This document shows, one piece after another, positions 16,468 to 25,681 of a stretch of DNA of 55,456 bases (positions are counted from its first letter, which is position 1; each line of letters starts with the position of its first letter). Source of the DNA: Firmicutes bacterium UBA4981 (GTDB taxonomy: Bacteria; Bacillota; SHA-98; UBA4971). Under the pieces are notes generated by a model that saw only the letters and a list, made by a program, of their open reading frames with translations, made no database searches and was not told the DNA's origin. The stretch lies in assembly GCA_002398515.1 (NCBI GenBank), contig DGZL01000166.1, forward strand, positions 12,885-68,340. Direction: 5' to 3'. The translations under genes and the position numbers were made by a program.

Positions 16468-17857
16468 TGAAACAGAGAGAGCTCTATACTCAAATATCGA
16501 AGGGGCTGAATCAACCGGTATTTCCAAGTTCTTCGATGCCCTCAGGACATGCCGGCCGTTTCGTATCAGAGGCCGTGTTGTCAAGGTCGTAGGCCTTGTA
16601 ATTGAAGCCATTGGGCCGCCTGCTCATATTGGTGAATTGTGTTACATACATACATGGAACCGCATGTCCCCGATTGAGGCGGAGGTTGTAGGTTTTCACG
16701 AAGGCAAGACGCTGCTCATGGCGCTTGACGATATGAGTGGTATAGAACCGGGAAGTGAAGTAGTAAGCAGCGGTAGGGTGCCCACAGCGTCTGTGGGAGA
16801 GGCGCTTTTAGGCAGAGTAATCGATGGTCTGGGAAGGCCTATGGATAGCGGTGAACCAATCCTCGGAGGAGAATGCTATCCGCTTTTTAACGCTCCGCCC
16901 AGCCCGTTGGAGCGTATGAGGATTGCTGAGCCTTTGGCGCTCGGTGTGAGGGCGGTGGATTCCACAACAACATGTGGCAAAGGGCAAAGGCTGGGGATTT
17001 TCTCAGGGAGCGGGGTCGGCAAGAGCACGCTCCTAGGTATGTTTGCCAGAAACACCAATGCAGATGTCAATGTTATTGCGCTAATCGGTGAACGCGGTCG
17101 TGAGGTCAGAGAGTTTGTGGAAAAAGATTTGGGGCCTGATGGCCTAAAGAGATCGGTAGTTGTAGTAGCTACCTCGGATCAAGCAGCCATTGTCCGTCTC
17201 AGAGGTGCTTATTTGGCAACGACTATTGCAGAATATTTTAGGGACGCCGGGTGTGATGTCTTGCTGATGATGGATTCACTTACACGTTTTGCCATGGCTC
17301 AGCGGGAAATCGGACTTGCAATCGGAGAGCCCCCTACCACTCGCGGGTATACACCGTCAGTGTTTTCTGCCATGCCTAAACTCCTTGAACGTGCCGGGAA
17401 TTCCGGTTCAGGCAGTATTACCGGACTTTATACGGTTTTAGTGGAAGCTGACGACATGAACGAACCTATAAGCGACGCTGCTCGAAGTATCTTAGATGGC
17501 CACATTGTGCTATCTCGGGAACTCGCTATGGCAAATCATTATCCTGCTATCGATGTTCTAGCGAGCATAAGCAGGGTAATGATAGATGTCGTGGATGAGG
17601 GGCATCTGGATGCTGCTTCAAAGCTCAGAGAGGCTTTGGGTACTTATAAGGAGGCTTCTGATCTGATAAACATCGGGGCGTATGTCCCTGGCAGCAATCT
17701 AAAGATAGATTGGGCACGGTCAATGATGGACGGCATTAACCGGTTTCTGAGGCAAGACATTAACGAAACAGCTGATTACTCCTGTACCGTTGAGAGCCTT
17801 AAGGGCTTATTCCAAGGCTCGTTACAGCAGCATGGGGAAGCTGCGGATGATCTATGA
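16448..17857 (+). CDS. fliI: Flagellum-specific export ATPase FliI
   Basis: 469 residues. Walker A reads GIFSGSGVGKSTLLG, Walker B lies in DVLLMMDSLTRFAMAQREIG, followed by the EPPTTRGYTPSVF element shared with F1-type ATPases. It energises and loads substrates for flagellar type III export. Start TTG 16448 lies seven bases after GGGAGG (16435-16440), within the last 20 bases of fliH. It ends in an ATGA overlap with fliJ. Confidence 0.96.
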   Translation: MVIRTPDETERALYSNIEGAESTGISKFFDALRTCRPFRIRGRVVKVVGLVIEAIGPPAHIGELCYIHTWNRMSPIEAEVVGFHEGKTLLMALDDMSGIEPGSEVVSSGRVPTASVGEALLGRVIDGLGRPMDSGEPILGGECYPLFNAPPSPLERMRIAEPLALGVRAVDSTTTCGKGQRLGIFSGSGVGKSTLLGMFARNTNADVNVIALIGERGREVREFVEKDLGPDGLKRSVVVVATSDQAAIVRLRGAYLATTIAEYFRDAGCDVLLMMDSLTRFAMAQREIGLAIGEPPTTRGYTPSVFSAMPKLLERAGNSGSGSITGLYTVLVEADDMNEPISDAARSILDGHIVLSRELAMANHYPAIDVLASISRVMIDVVDEGHLDAASKLREALGTYKEASDLINIGAYVPGSNLKIDWARSMMDGINRFLRQDINETADYSCTVESLKGLFQGSLQQHGEAADDL

Positions 17858-18333
17858 AGAAGTTTGAATTTCGCCTGGAGAAGTTAATGGAAGTCAGAAG
17901 ACAGGCAGAGAAGGTAAGAAGGCAAAGGTTAGCTGATATCCAACGTGATATTGCGAGAGAACTGGCAATGCTTGAAAGACTGAACGGACTCAAGGACGAT
18001 GCGTTGGATGAACTCAGGATGCGCGGCCTTCAAGAAGCTCTGGATATCCCAGGCGTTGTTGACGGCATCTGCCATTTACAGGTGATTTCTAAGCAAATTG
18101 GAGCGCAGAAGACTGTCATTGATACTCTTAGGCGTGAGGAAGCCCATAGAAGGCAAGAGGTAATTACTGCGAGGCGAGACCGAAAAGTAGCGGAGAATCT
18201 AAGAAACCAGGCCTATGCCGAGTATTTGCAGGAAAGAGCCCGTCTTGAGCAGAGATTCCTTGATGAGATAGGCCTGGTGCAGTACATCAAGGGAGGAGGT
18301 GATGAGATAAGTGAAAGGAGCGTCTCTGGTTAA
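17854..18333 (+). CDS. fliJ: Flagellar export chaperone FliJ
   Basis: 159 residues, almost entirely charged heptad-like coiled coil. The start MKKFEFRLEKLMEVRRQAEK is the common FliJ opening. FliJ is the central stalk of the export ATPase and escorts chaperones. Translation is coupled to fliI by ATGA. Sequence identity within this family is low, so the call rests on length, coiled coil, opening motif and position. Confidence 0.88.
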   Translation: MKKFEFRLEKLMEVRRQAEKVRRQRLADIQRDIARELAMLERLNGLKDDALDELRMRGLQEALDIPGVVDGICHLQVISKQIGAQKTVIDTLRREEAHRRQEVITARRDRKVAENLRNQAYAEYLQERARLEQRFLDEIGLVQYIKGGGDEISERSVSG

Positions 18334-20077
18334 GTTAAACATACCGGTTACGATGACTCAATCCAGATGTGAAACACCGAGTGTTCCAAAGAATGTATCC
18401 ACATGTGAAAGTGAATTCAGTATTGAACTCGGTTCCAAACTGGTTTCTACTTCGACTTCTGTATTCACTGCTGATAAAAGGGACACCGCTTGTATTGGCA
18501 ATCCCTGTTCCCATGAGAGACAGATGAACGGCTGTTATGAAGTGCCCCTCGAGAATGAGAATGAGGAGAACGACCCGGAACATGAGGGACAGGCACGTGA
18601 CGCAGGAGCCGGAAAAGGCTTAGGAGACATCTCTGTCCTGCTCTTATATGCTGCTCCAGGGATATGCGGAACCCAAGACATCACACGTTTCCTATTGGCA
18701 AGAGCTGTGGGAATAGAGTCTGCAAGCAGTATAGGCGCACATGGTTCCATTGATGAGGTTCCGGAACCCACGGAGGAAGCCGGGTTCTACGGGATAGCTT
18801 CAGAGAAGGACCGGAGAGTTTCTGTGCTACGGGTAGATACACCAAACATAGACGCAGTCCCACAAGATGCTGTGGAGAGGGAAGATCGAGCCTTTAGCGG
18901 AGGACATGTAGCCTTTGAGCCGTCTGTCGAACCCTCTACTAAAGGATCTGTCTTATCTGTGGAATCACATGCCAGATCCGTTGCTGATTCCCATGACGGA
19001 ACTCCTGTTAAGCTTTTTGCAACGACTTTCGAGGCTGTGAGTAAGCACGAAAAAATCAGAAGGGCAGACAGTGAAGGAGATCCTCTCCGGCATGGCGGAG
19101 ACCGAGTTGCTACACATGATGCCCTTGATACGCAAAGCCGTCTCAGTCACGGAGGTCGATATCACGGAGTAACTGACAAGACAGAACAAGTGCAGCACGA
19201 AGAGGCACAGGACTTTGGCAAGCCGGGCAAGCTCAACAATGACAGTCTCAGTAAGCCAAATGAAGAAAGAACAGTCGATTATGTGGACAACGACGGTAGG
19301 CTGCTATTTTCGCACGATATGTCGGTAACTGCGAAAACTTGCGAATATGCAGTGGAAGGTCAGGTAGATTCTGACGAGGCTTTTGAAATTCCATATGTAG
19401 AGAAAAAGATGCAGGATATGTCAAGAGGGGTTGCAAGCGTCTCAAGTGACAGGCATAAGCGAAGAGGAGATGAAAAAGCACGTTCCATAAGCCCTATCAA
19501 GGGTATTGATAAGCCTCGCCTTGCGCGGCCGGCAGGGGTGTCTCATGGGGTTTACGACGGAGCTTTGTCAAAAAACGAAGTCCGAAATCCGGACAGAACG
19601 TATCTCCAGCCTAATCAGAAAGCGTTAAGGAGCAGCATGGTCCGGCAGATAGTTGATAGGGCGGAACTCCGGCTTGGAAGGGAACAAGCCCAAATGATTA
19701 TTGATCTGAAACCGGACATCTTAGGAAAAGTCCATCTGAAAATCTCTCAGGAAGCAGGCAAGGTCGTAGCGGAAATCAGAGCGGAAAACGCAAGCACAAA
19801 GGCGCTTATTGAGTCAGGCTTGTCTGACCTGAAAACAGCTCTTTCCGAAAAAGGGTTCTCATTTGATGCTGTCACTGTTTCATGGGATTCCAGTGGAGGT
19901 TCGGGAGGCGCGCAATCCGGGGGTAACAGTCTCCCATGGTTTTCTAAGCCCGGGGAATGGGTCCCTGATGGCAGGATTGCTCAGGCTCTGACGTCGGCAA
20001 ATACAGTGGATTCAGATGATGTTGCATCTGCAATTGGGGCCTTTGGCATGATGAAGTACTTGGATTATATTGCATGA
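18311..20077 (+). CDS. fliK: Flagellar hook-length control protein FliK
   Basis: 588 residues from GTG 18311, which overlaps fliJ by 23 bases. The first about 420 residues are a poorly conserved, hydrophilic, low-complexity ruler region. The C-terminal export-switch domain is recognisable: LGREQAQMIIDLKPDILGKVHLKISQEAGKVVAEIRAEN followed by SGLSDLKTALSEKGF. FliK measures the hook and makes FlhB switch specificity to filament proteins. It is longer than typical Firmicutes FliK (about 400-500). Confidence 0.88.
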   Translation: MKGASLVKLNIPVTMTQSRCETPSVPKNVSTCESEFSIELGSKLVSTSTSVFTADKRDTACIGNPCSHERQMNGCYEVPLENENEENDPEHEGQARDAGAGKGLGDISVLLLYAAPGICGTQDITRFLLARAVGIESASSIGAHGSIDEVPEPTEEAGFYGIASEKDRRVSVLRVDTPNIDAVPQDAVEREDRAFSGGHVAFEPSVEPSTKGSVLSVESHARSVADSHDGTPVKLFATTFEAVSKHEKIRRADSEGDPLRHGGDRVATHDALDTQSRLSHGGRYHGVTDKTEQVQHEEAQDFGKPGKLNNDSLSKPNEERTVDYVDNDGRLLFSHDMSVTAKTCEYAVEGQVDSDEAFEIPYVEKKMQDMSRGVASVSSDRHKRRGDEKARSISPIKGIDKPRLARPAGVSHGVYDGALSKNEVRNPDRTYLQPNQKALRSSMVRQIVDRAELRLGREQAQMIIDLKPDILGKVHLKISQEAGKVVAEIRAENASTKALIESGLSDLKTALSEKGFSFDAVTVSWDSSGGSGGAQSGGNSLPWFSKPGEWVPDGRIAQALTSANTVDSDDVASAIGAFGMMKYLDYIA

Positions 20078-20126
20078 ACGAGCTGTAATTAGTTTGAGCG
20101 GATAAGGCGAGAGGGGAGGTATGAGA

Positions 20127-20534
20127 ATGAATGTATCTCTGACTGCAGCTTCGACAGGGACAGGTAATCAAGAAGTAGACTTTAAGCAAGACAGAATGAA
20201 TTTGGGAAAAGATGACTTCCTGAGGCTACTGATTACTGAATTGCGTTATCAGGATGCTTTGAACCCTGTAGATGACAGGGAAATGATAGCTCAACTGGCG
20301 CAGTTCTCCAGTCTTGAGCAGATGCAGAATCTAGGCAACAAAGTTGAAGAGCTGGCCAGGGCACAAAAGGCCACCCAAGCTGCATCATTAATAGGGAGAA
20401 CAGTAACCGCCGTAAACAGTGACGGTGAAGAAGTAGCCGGGAAAGTCACAGGTGTGGAGTTTTACGGCGAGTATATGTATTTGACAGTTGCTGACCGGAA
20501 GATTCTGTTCACAAACGTATTAAAGATATCGTAG
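20127..20534 (+). CDS. flgD: Flagellar hook assembly scaffold FlgD (short form)
   Basis: 135 residues from ATG 20127; the ATG at 20121 sits directly against the ribosome site GAGGGGAGG and is less likely. MNLGKDDFLRLLITELRYQDALNPVDDREMIAQLAQFSSLEQMQNL is the diagnostic N-terminal region, and the C-terminus is only one short beta domain, as in other Firmicutes. It caps the growing hook. Confidence 0.93.
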   Translation: MNVSLTAASTGTGNQEVDFKQDRMNLGKDDFLRLLITELRYQDALNPVDDREMIAQLAQFSSLEQMQNLGNKVEELARAQKATQAASLIGRTVTAVNSDGEEVAGKVTGVEFYGEYMYLTVADRKILFTNVLKIS

Positions 20535-20554
20535 AGGCAAAGGGGTTGGTCGTT

Positions 20555-20950
20555 GTGGTTGACGGGACAGTTTTCCAAAGGCTGCCGGTGGGCCCGGTAA
20601 AACCGGACAGCCCTGTCCGGGGGAAGTCCGCTCCGACACCAAGCACAATTGAAGGCCGAGGTTTTGGTGAAGTCCTGCGCCAGGAGATTGACAGGGAAGA
20701 AATAAAATTCTCCGGCCATGCCACAATGCGTATGAGGACACAAAACATATCCCTCTCTCAGAGTGAAATAATGAGACTTGGCGAAGCGGTGAATCGCGCT
20801 GAAGCAAAAGGCGCCAGGGAATCATTGATTCTCATGGACAAGCTTGCTCTCATCGTGAGTATCAGAAACAGGACTGTCATAACTGCTGTTGATGAAGAGA
20901 GAATGAAAGAGAATGTGTTCACTAATATTGACAGCGCGGTGATTGTGTAA
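20555..20950 (+). CDS. Flagellar operon protein, TIGR02530 type
   Basis: 131 residues from GTG 20555 (AAAGGGG nine bases upstream; an earlier TTG at 20546 abuts that site). The C-terminal two thirds, from GFGEVLRQEIDREEIKFSGHATMRMRTQNISLS to RNRTVITAVDEERMKENVFTNIDSAVIV, match the small conserved protein found between flgD and flgE in many Gram-positive operons. Its function is not established; the position suggests a role in hook assembly or export. Confidence 0.85.
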   Translation: MVDGTVFQRLPVGPVKPDSPVRGKSAPTPSTIEGRGFGEVLRQEIDREEIKFSGHATMRMRTQNISLSQSEIMRLGEAVNRAEAKGARESLILMDKLALIVSIRNRTVITAVDEERMKENVFTNIDSAVIV

Positions 20951-20993
20951 AGACAAGAAATGAATAAGGGCTGGACCTCGCAATGAGGGGGCC

Positions 20994-21024
20994 CTGCGTC
21001 GTAAGAGACACTGACGACGCGCAG
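20994..21024 (+). promoter_or_regulatory. Hairpin upstream of flgE
   Basis: CTG-CGTCGT (20994-21002) can pair with ACGACG-CG-CAG (21014-21024) with a two-base bulge and an 11-base loop. No T run follows. It lies just before the flgE ribosome site (AAGGGGG, 21027-21033) and could tune hook-protein translation or processing of the long transcript. Confidence 0.4.
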
Positions 21025-21045
21025 TAAAGGGGGCTATGAGCGAAA

Positions 21046-22269
21046 ATGATGCGTTCAATGTTTGCCGGAGTATCTGCCTCCAGGGCGCACCAAGCCTGGA
21101 TGGACGTTATAGGCAATAACATAGCTAATGTTAATACGACAGCTTTTAAGGCGGGAAGAGTGACGTTTGAAGAAGTGCTCGTGCAGACCCTAAGGGGCGG
21201 GAGCGCTCCTGTGCAAGGGGGAAGAGGCGGCATAAACCCGATGCAGGTCGGACTTGGGATCTCAGTGAACAGTGTAGACACTGACCATACACAAGGCAAT
21301 ACCCAGCCTACTGAAGTGCCCAGCGACCTTGCCATTGACGGTGTGGGGTTCTTCATCCTTGATGACGGGGAGAGAACCTGTTTTACACGTAACGGAAGCT
21401 TCAGAAGTTCTGCGGACGGAACTTTAGTATCAACCACAGGGTACAGGGTTCAGGGTAGACAAGCCAATCCTGACACAGGTGCTATTGATAGAACCCAACC
21501 TATAGGAGATATCAAGATTCTCCTCGGCCAGGTAATGGAGGTCTCCCCTACACGAAACGTCAGCCTCAGGGGAAATACTGATTCTATGAGCAGTGCGGGA
21601 TATTCAGTGTCAGCGCCGTTCCATATATATGATTCCCTGGGACAAATACACTTGATGACTGTAGAATTCGTAAAGATTGACGACAACCAATGGACGTGGA
21701 CTCTCAGTGAAGATAGCAATCCGACTGTCCCTGTTGCAAACGGGCAAATAGATTTTACTCAAAGCGGTAAATGTGATACCGCGCCACAGCCAATTACGTA
21801 TGATCCGGGTGGAGGCGCTGAAGTGCAAACCTTCACGCTGGACTTTTCGTGGATTACCCAGTTTTCTGAAACATCCATGGTCTCCCTGAGCTTTCAGGAC
21901 GGGTTTCAAGCCGGGACGCTGGAGACTTTCAATATTGACGCAAGCGGAATTATTACAGGAATCTACTCTAACGGGCAGCAAAAGGTTCTCGGGCAAGTCG
22001 AACTCGCCACATTCGGGAACCCTGCAGGACTCATGAGGCTTGGTGGCGGACTGTATCAGATATCCCCTAACTCAGGGTCTATGAATGCCGGCGAGCCTGG
22101 GAGACATGGCAGGGGGAAGATTATCAGCGGGGCTCTGGAGATGTCCAATGTAGACTTGGCTAAGCAGTTCACGGATATGATCATATCCCAGCGTGGTTTC
22201 CAGGCCAACTCGCGAGTAATCACCACCGCGGATGAGATGCTTCAGGACCTGCTAACGCTGAAGCGTTAG
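21046..22269 (+). CDS. flgE: Flagellar hook protein FlgE
   Basis: 407 residues. N-terminus GVSASRAHQAWMDVIGNNIANVNTTAFKAGRVTFEEVL and C-terminus QFTDMIISQRGFQANSRVITTADEMLQDLLTLKR are the hook/rod-family signatures; the middle holds a compact variable domain. Position after flgD and length support hook protein rather than a distal rod protein. ATG 21046 or 21049. It forms the flexible joint between rod and filament. Confidence 0.93.
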   Translation: MMRSMFAGVSASRAHQAWMDVIGNNIANVNTTAFKAGRVTFEEVLVQTLRGGSAPVQGGRGGINPMQVGLGISVNSVDTDHTQGNTQPTEVPSDLAIDGVGFFILDDGERTCFTRNGSFRSSADGTLVSTTGYRVQGRQANPDTGAIDRTQPIGDIKILLGQVMEVSPTRNVSLRGNTDSMSSAGYSVSAPFHIYDSLGQIHLMTVEFVKIDDNQWTWTLSEDSNPTVPVANGQIDFTQSGKCDTAPQPITYDPGGGAEVQTFTLDFSWITQFSETSMVSLSFQDGFQAGTLETFNIDASGIITGIYSNGQQKVLGQVELATFGNPAGLMRLGGGLYQISPNSGSMNAGEPGRHGRGKIISGALEMSNVDLAKQFTDMIISQRGFQANSRVITTADEMLQDLLTLKR

Positions 22270-22279
22270 GGCAAGAAGG

Positions 22280-22477
22280 GTGGAGTCTGACATAATCAAG
22301 GTTTACAGATTCGATGGCTCAGAACTGGTGGTAAACGCAGATCTGATAGAGACTGTAGAAGCTACACCGGATACTGTCATTACCCTTACTACCGGTAAGA
22401 AGATTGTTGTGACTGACAGTGTAGAAGTGATTATCAAAAGAGTTGTGGATTATAAACAAGCAATATTCCGTAGATAA
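22280..22477 (+). CDS. flbD: Flagellar FlbD family protein
   Basis: 65 residues; DIIKVYRFDGSELVVNADLIETVEATPDTVITLTTGKKIVV is the FlbD signature. The protein is a small beta-rich factor found beside motA/flgE in Gram-positive operons; its function is not well defined. The GTG start at 22280 has only a weak ribosome site, so the start is uncertain by a few codons. Confidence 0.88.
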   Translation: MESDIIKVYRFDGSELVVNADLIETVEATPDTVITLTTGKKIVVTDSVEVIIKRVVDYKQAIFRR

Positions 22478-22491
22478 AGTCTGCCGGTTTT

Positions 22492-22526
22492 ACAGGGGGC
22501 AGATAGGCGCAATTCCTGCCCCCTGT
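22492..22526 (+). promoter_or_regulatory. 11-bp GC-rich hairpin between flbD and motA
   Basis: ACAGGGGGCAG (22492-22502) pairs exactly with CTGCCCCCTGT (22516-22526) around a 13-base loop. No T run follows, so full termination is unlikely. It may be an RNA processing or partial attenuation site that sets stator-gene expression apart from the upstream hook genes. Confidence 0.65.
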
Positions 22527-22555
22527 GGGAACGTAATCAAATGCGGAGGCGTGAT

Positions 22556-23365
22556 ATGGATTTAACCACAGTCTTAGGGCTTATATCAGGGGTTCTTCTA
22601 ATTAGCATCGGAATACAAAGGGGCGGGGCTGCAAGAAGTTTCTTTGACTTGTCAGCTGTTTTCATCACAGTCGGGGGATCCCTTGCCGCAACTGTGGTGA
22701 GTCTTCGCAAAGAAGATATAAGAAATGCCTTTAAGGTGGCATCTATCACCTTCAAACAGAAGACCACAGACTACACTGCAACTATTGAACAGCTAATCAT
22801 CCTTGCGGATCTTGCCAGAAGAGAAGGATTGCTTGCCCTCGACAATGCCCTTGACGAAGTAGATGATGAGTTTCTCAAAAGAGGCATGCAACTTGTCGTT
22901 GATGGGATTGATCCTGAAATTACGCAGGAAATCCTTGAGACCGGTATTACGGAAATCGGGGAACGACACAAGATGGGTAGAAGGCTATTTGATCAGATGG
23001 CAACATTTGCGCCTGCTTTTGGTATGATAGGGACTCTCATCGGGCTGATTCAAATGCTCAGGACCTTACATGATCCCAGTAAGATCGGGCCCGGGATGGC
23101 AGTAGCCCTAGTCACTACTTTTTACGGCGCTGTTTTGGCGTATACGGTTTTCATGCCTTTATCTGCAAAGCTAGCTGTGAAATCTCAAGAAGAGATGCTT
23201 CACAAGGCAATCATACTTGAAGGCATACTCGCTATACAGTCCGGAGATAATCCCCGAATTGTCGCAGAAAGGCTTAAGTCTTACCTTCCGTCATCTGAGA
23301 GGGATGAGGTGGCATACGTCAGAAGACCGGCCCCGACCAGGGAGGAGGTGGAATCGCCTCTATGA
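22556..23365 (+). CDS. motA: Flagellar stator protein MotA
   Basis: 269 residues from ATG 22556; an ATG at 22541 is rejected because CGGAGG (22544-22549) lies downstream of it. Four membrane segments are visible, with the long cytoplasmic loop between the second and third and the MotA signature GRRLFDQMATFAPAFGMIGTLIGLIQML. With MotB it forms the ion channel that drives rotation. ATGA overlap with motB. Confidence 0.95.
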   Translation: MDLTTVLGLISGVLLISIGIQRGGAARSFFDLSAVFITVGGSLAATVVSLRKEDIRNAFKVASITFKQKTTDYTATIEQLIILADLARREGLLALDNALDEVDDEFLKRGMQLVVDGIDPEITQEILETGITEIGERHKMGRRLFDQMATFAPAFGMIGTLIGLIQMLRTLHDPSKIGPGMAVALVTTFYGAVLAYTVFMPLSAKLAVKSQEEMLHKAIILEGILAIQSGDNPRIVAERLKSYLPSSERDEVAYVRRPAPTREEVESPL

Positions 23366-24111
23366 GACGTAGATTCCGGGAAGAAGAAAAGCAAAACGGC
23401 GCCCCTGGGTGGATGGTTTCTTATGCGGACATGACTCAACTTTTGCTTACGTTTTTCATACTCTTGTTTGCACTTTCATCTATAGACGCTCTTAAATTCC
23501 GTCAAGCTGCATTATCCCTGCAAGGGGCTCTCGGTGTCCTTCCTGCAGGAACAGGCATACTCGATGTTGGATATGTAGCTCCTATGTCTCCGTCCCTCAG
23601 ACCGGATGAGTACGGCAATGCAGAGCTTGTTGCCATGGAAATGGTGCAAAGCGCGTTCAAGGAATATATTCACGGACAATCCCTGACAGATAGCGTCCGT
23701 TTAGAACTCACCGAGCGCGGGCTTGTCGTCAGCTTCATGGATAAGGTGTTGTTTGACGTAGGCGATGCAGAGCTTAGGACTGAGGCCCGTCAGGTCCTTC
23801 GAGAGGTGGCCGTTATTCTACATAAGATACCGAACGATATGAGGATCGAGGGACACACCTGCGACTTGCCGATACGGACATCCAAGTTTCCGTCGAATTG
23901 GGAGTTGTCAACGAGTAGAGCATGTTCTGTGCTCAGGTGTTTTATTGAAGAAACCCGCCTTCAGCCCGAGAGGTTTAGCGCTATGGGCTACGGTGAGTAT
24001 CGGCCCAAAGTACCTAATACGGATGAAACCTCGAGAAGCCTTAACCGTAGAGTTGATGTAGTTATCTTAAAAGACAGAGAAAAACTCGTGGCGCCCGGGA
24101 GCGCTGATTGA
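23362..24111 (+). CDS. motB: Flagellar stator protein MotB
   Basis: 249 residues. One membrane segment begins at WMVSYADMTQLLLTFFILLFALSSID, with the channel aspartate D23. The C-terminal OmpA-like domain (about 120-240) anchors to peptidoglycan and shows RIEGHTCDLPI-SNWELSTSRACSVL; the usual Asp in GHTD is Cys here with Asp next to it. Whether protons or sodium drive the motor cannot be told. Translation coupled to motA. Confidence 0.94.
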   Translation: MRRRFREEEKQNGAPGWMVSYADMTQLLLTFFILLFALSSIDALKFRQAALSLQGALGVLPAGTGILDVGYVAPMSPSLRPDEYGNAELVAMEMVQSAFKEYIHGQSLTDSVRLELTERGLVVSFMDKVLFDVGDAELRTEARQVLREVAVILHKIPNDMRIEGHTCDLPIRTSKFPSNWELSTSRACSVLRCFIEETRLQPERFSAMGYGEYRPKVPNTDETSRSLNRRVDVVILKDREKLVAPGSAD

Positions 24112-24133
24112 TAAACGGAGGATAACCTGGATA

Positions 24134-24664
24134 ATGAAGGACTCTAGAATACAGAGCGCAGTTGAAATCACAGAAAACACTAAACAAGTACAAGCTAAAC
24201 CAGGATCTCGTTTTAGGAAAGGACGCATATGGATGATATCCATAATAGCGCTATTGTCCCTTTCAATTGTTTCGGGAGTGCTTCTCTACAATGGACAATT
24301 TTCTTCTCTGGCTACGGAAGATGGCGAGAATCCAAAATTATACAGCCCTGGGCCGATTTATTCGTTTGGGCCGCTCATTGTCAATATTGCGGGAACCAAT
24401 GCAACGCGATATCTAAGGATAGGCGTTAGCGTGGAGTGCGGTTCCCAAGAAGCTCATGGAAAGCTCGTTGAAAATGAGGTAAGAATTCGCGATAGGATTT
24501 TGGATCTCTTGTGCGTCCAATCTATTGAGGAATTGCTGGATGTATCGACAAGAGAGCATCTCCGCGCTAAGATGGCTGTTAAGATACGGGAAGCTCTTGG
24601 TAACGGAAAGGACAGTTCAGAGTGGATTAGGTCTGTGTATTTTTCAGAGTTCACTATTCAGTGA
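24134..24664 (+). CDS. fliL: Flagellar basal-body-associated protein FliL
   Basis: 176 residues: a 30-residue cytoplasmic start, one membrane segment (about 33-53), then an extracytoplasmic domain with YSFGPLIVNIAGTNATRYLRIGVSVEC, the FliL core. It surrounds and supports the stator. CGGAGG (24116-24121) lies 12 bases before the ATG. Position between motB and fliM is the standard one. Confidence 0.9.
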   Translation: MKDSRIQSAVEITENTKQVQAKPGSRFRKGRIWMISIIALLSLSIVSGVLLYNGQFSSLATEDGENPKLYSPGPIYSFGPLIVNIAGTNATRYLRIGVSVECGSQEAHGKLVENEVRIRDRILDLLCVQSIEELLDVSTREHLRAKMAVKIREALGNGKDSSEWIRSVYFSEFTIQ

Positions 24665-24679
24665 CGTGGGGGCGGTAGC

Positions 24680-25681
24680 GTGGATAACATTTTGTCCCAA
24701 GAAGAGATCAACGCTTTATTATCTACTTTTTCCCAGCAAAAAGAGGCTGAATCGGGGCAATCCAGAGGCAGGTCGGAGATGCGGCAGGTTAGGCCTTATG
24801 ACTTTAGACGTCCTGACAAGTTTTCAAAAGACCAACTTCGTGTGCTTGAGATGATTCATGAAACGTTTGCCAGGTCTCTGACGCCGTGGATGTCTTCGTA
24901 CTTTAGGATTCCGGCGAAAGCATCCCTTGATTCAGTCTCTCAACTATCCTTTGATGAATTCTCTTCTTCCCTGGAGCTTCCCAGTGTCACAGTGGTTTTC
25001 TATATGGAACCCCCGGGCGACAGAGGTATTGCTTGGATGAGTCCGGATCTGGCTTCAGCAGTGCTGGACAGATGTCTGGGTGGCCCAGGCTTGGCCGGCG
25101 GAAAAGTCAGAGAACTGACTGGTATTGAAGAAGGCGTCTTACGCGGTGTCATGATCCGTATTCTTGACATGTTAGCTATGGCATGGGAGCACATGGCAGA
25201 GATTACTTTCAGTCTCGGCAATCTTGCTTCAGATCCACAGTTTGCACAGATAACCTCAGGGACTGAGACTGTGGGTAGGATTGATCTTGGGATAACACTC
25301 GGAGAGTCCAGTGGGGATCTTAGGCTATGCTTCCCTTACCCCCTGATCCAACCTTTAATTCCGAGATTGGCTATTGAAAAATGGTTCAGAAGGGGAAGCG
25401 ATGTAGAAAAAGGCGCCGAAAGCGGTGAAGCCCTCAGGGGACGTCTTGCCTTAGTAGAGGTTCCTGTAGTGCTTGAAGTCGGACGAGCCGCCATATCGGT
25501 CAGCGAGTTCCTAGATTTGAAAGTGGGCGATGTTATTAAATTGGACAGCCGGTATGGAAAGGATCTTGTTGTGCGTGTAGGCGGAGGGAAGAAATTCTTG
25601 GCAAGGCCCGGGGTGTTAGGGAGACGCCTTGCATTTCAAGTAAATCGTGTGGTGCGTGACGGAGGAGGGGCTCTACAATGA
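24680..25681 (+). CDS. fliM: Flagellar motor switch protein FliM
   Basis: 333 residues. The N-terminal peptide MDNILSQEEINALLSTF is the phospho-CheY docking motif, followed by the CheC-like middle domain and a C-terminal SpoA domain. It is a C-ring component. Keeping the CheY-binding peptide implies that chemotaxis genes exist elsewhere in the genome even though none lie in this operon. GTG 24680; ATGA overlap with fliN. Confidence 0.96.
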   Translation: MDNILSQEEINALLSTFSQQKEAESGQSRGRSEMRQVRPYDFRRPDKFSKDQLRVLEMIHETFARSLTPWMSSYFRIPAKASLDSVSQLSFDEFSSSLELPSVTVVFYMEPPGDRGIAWMSPDLASAVLDRCLGGPGLAGGKVRELTGIEEGVLRGVMIRILDMLAMAWEHMAEITFSLGNLASDPQFAQITSGTETVGRIDLGITLGESSGDLRLCFPYPLIQPLIPRLAIEKWFRRGSDVEKGAESGEALRGRLALVEVPVVLEVGRAAISVSEFLDLKVGDVIKLDSRYGKDLVVRVGGGKKFLARPGVLGRRLAFQVNRVVRDGGGALQ

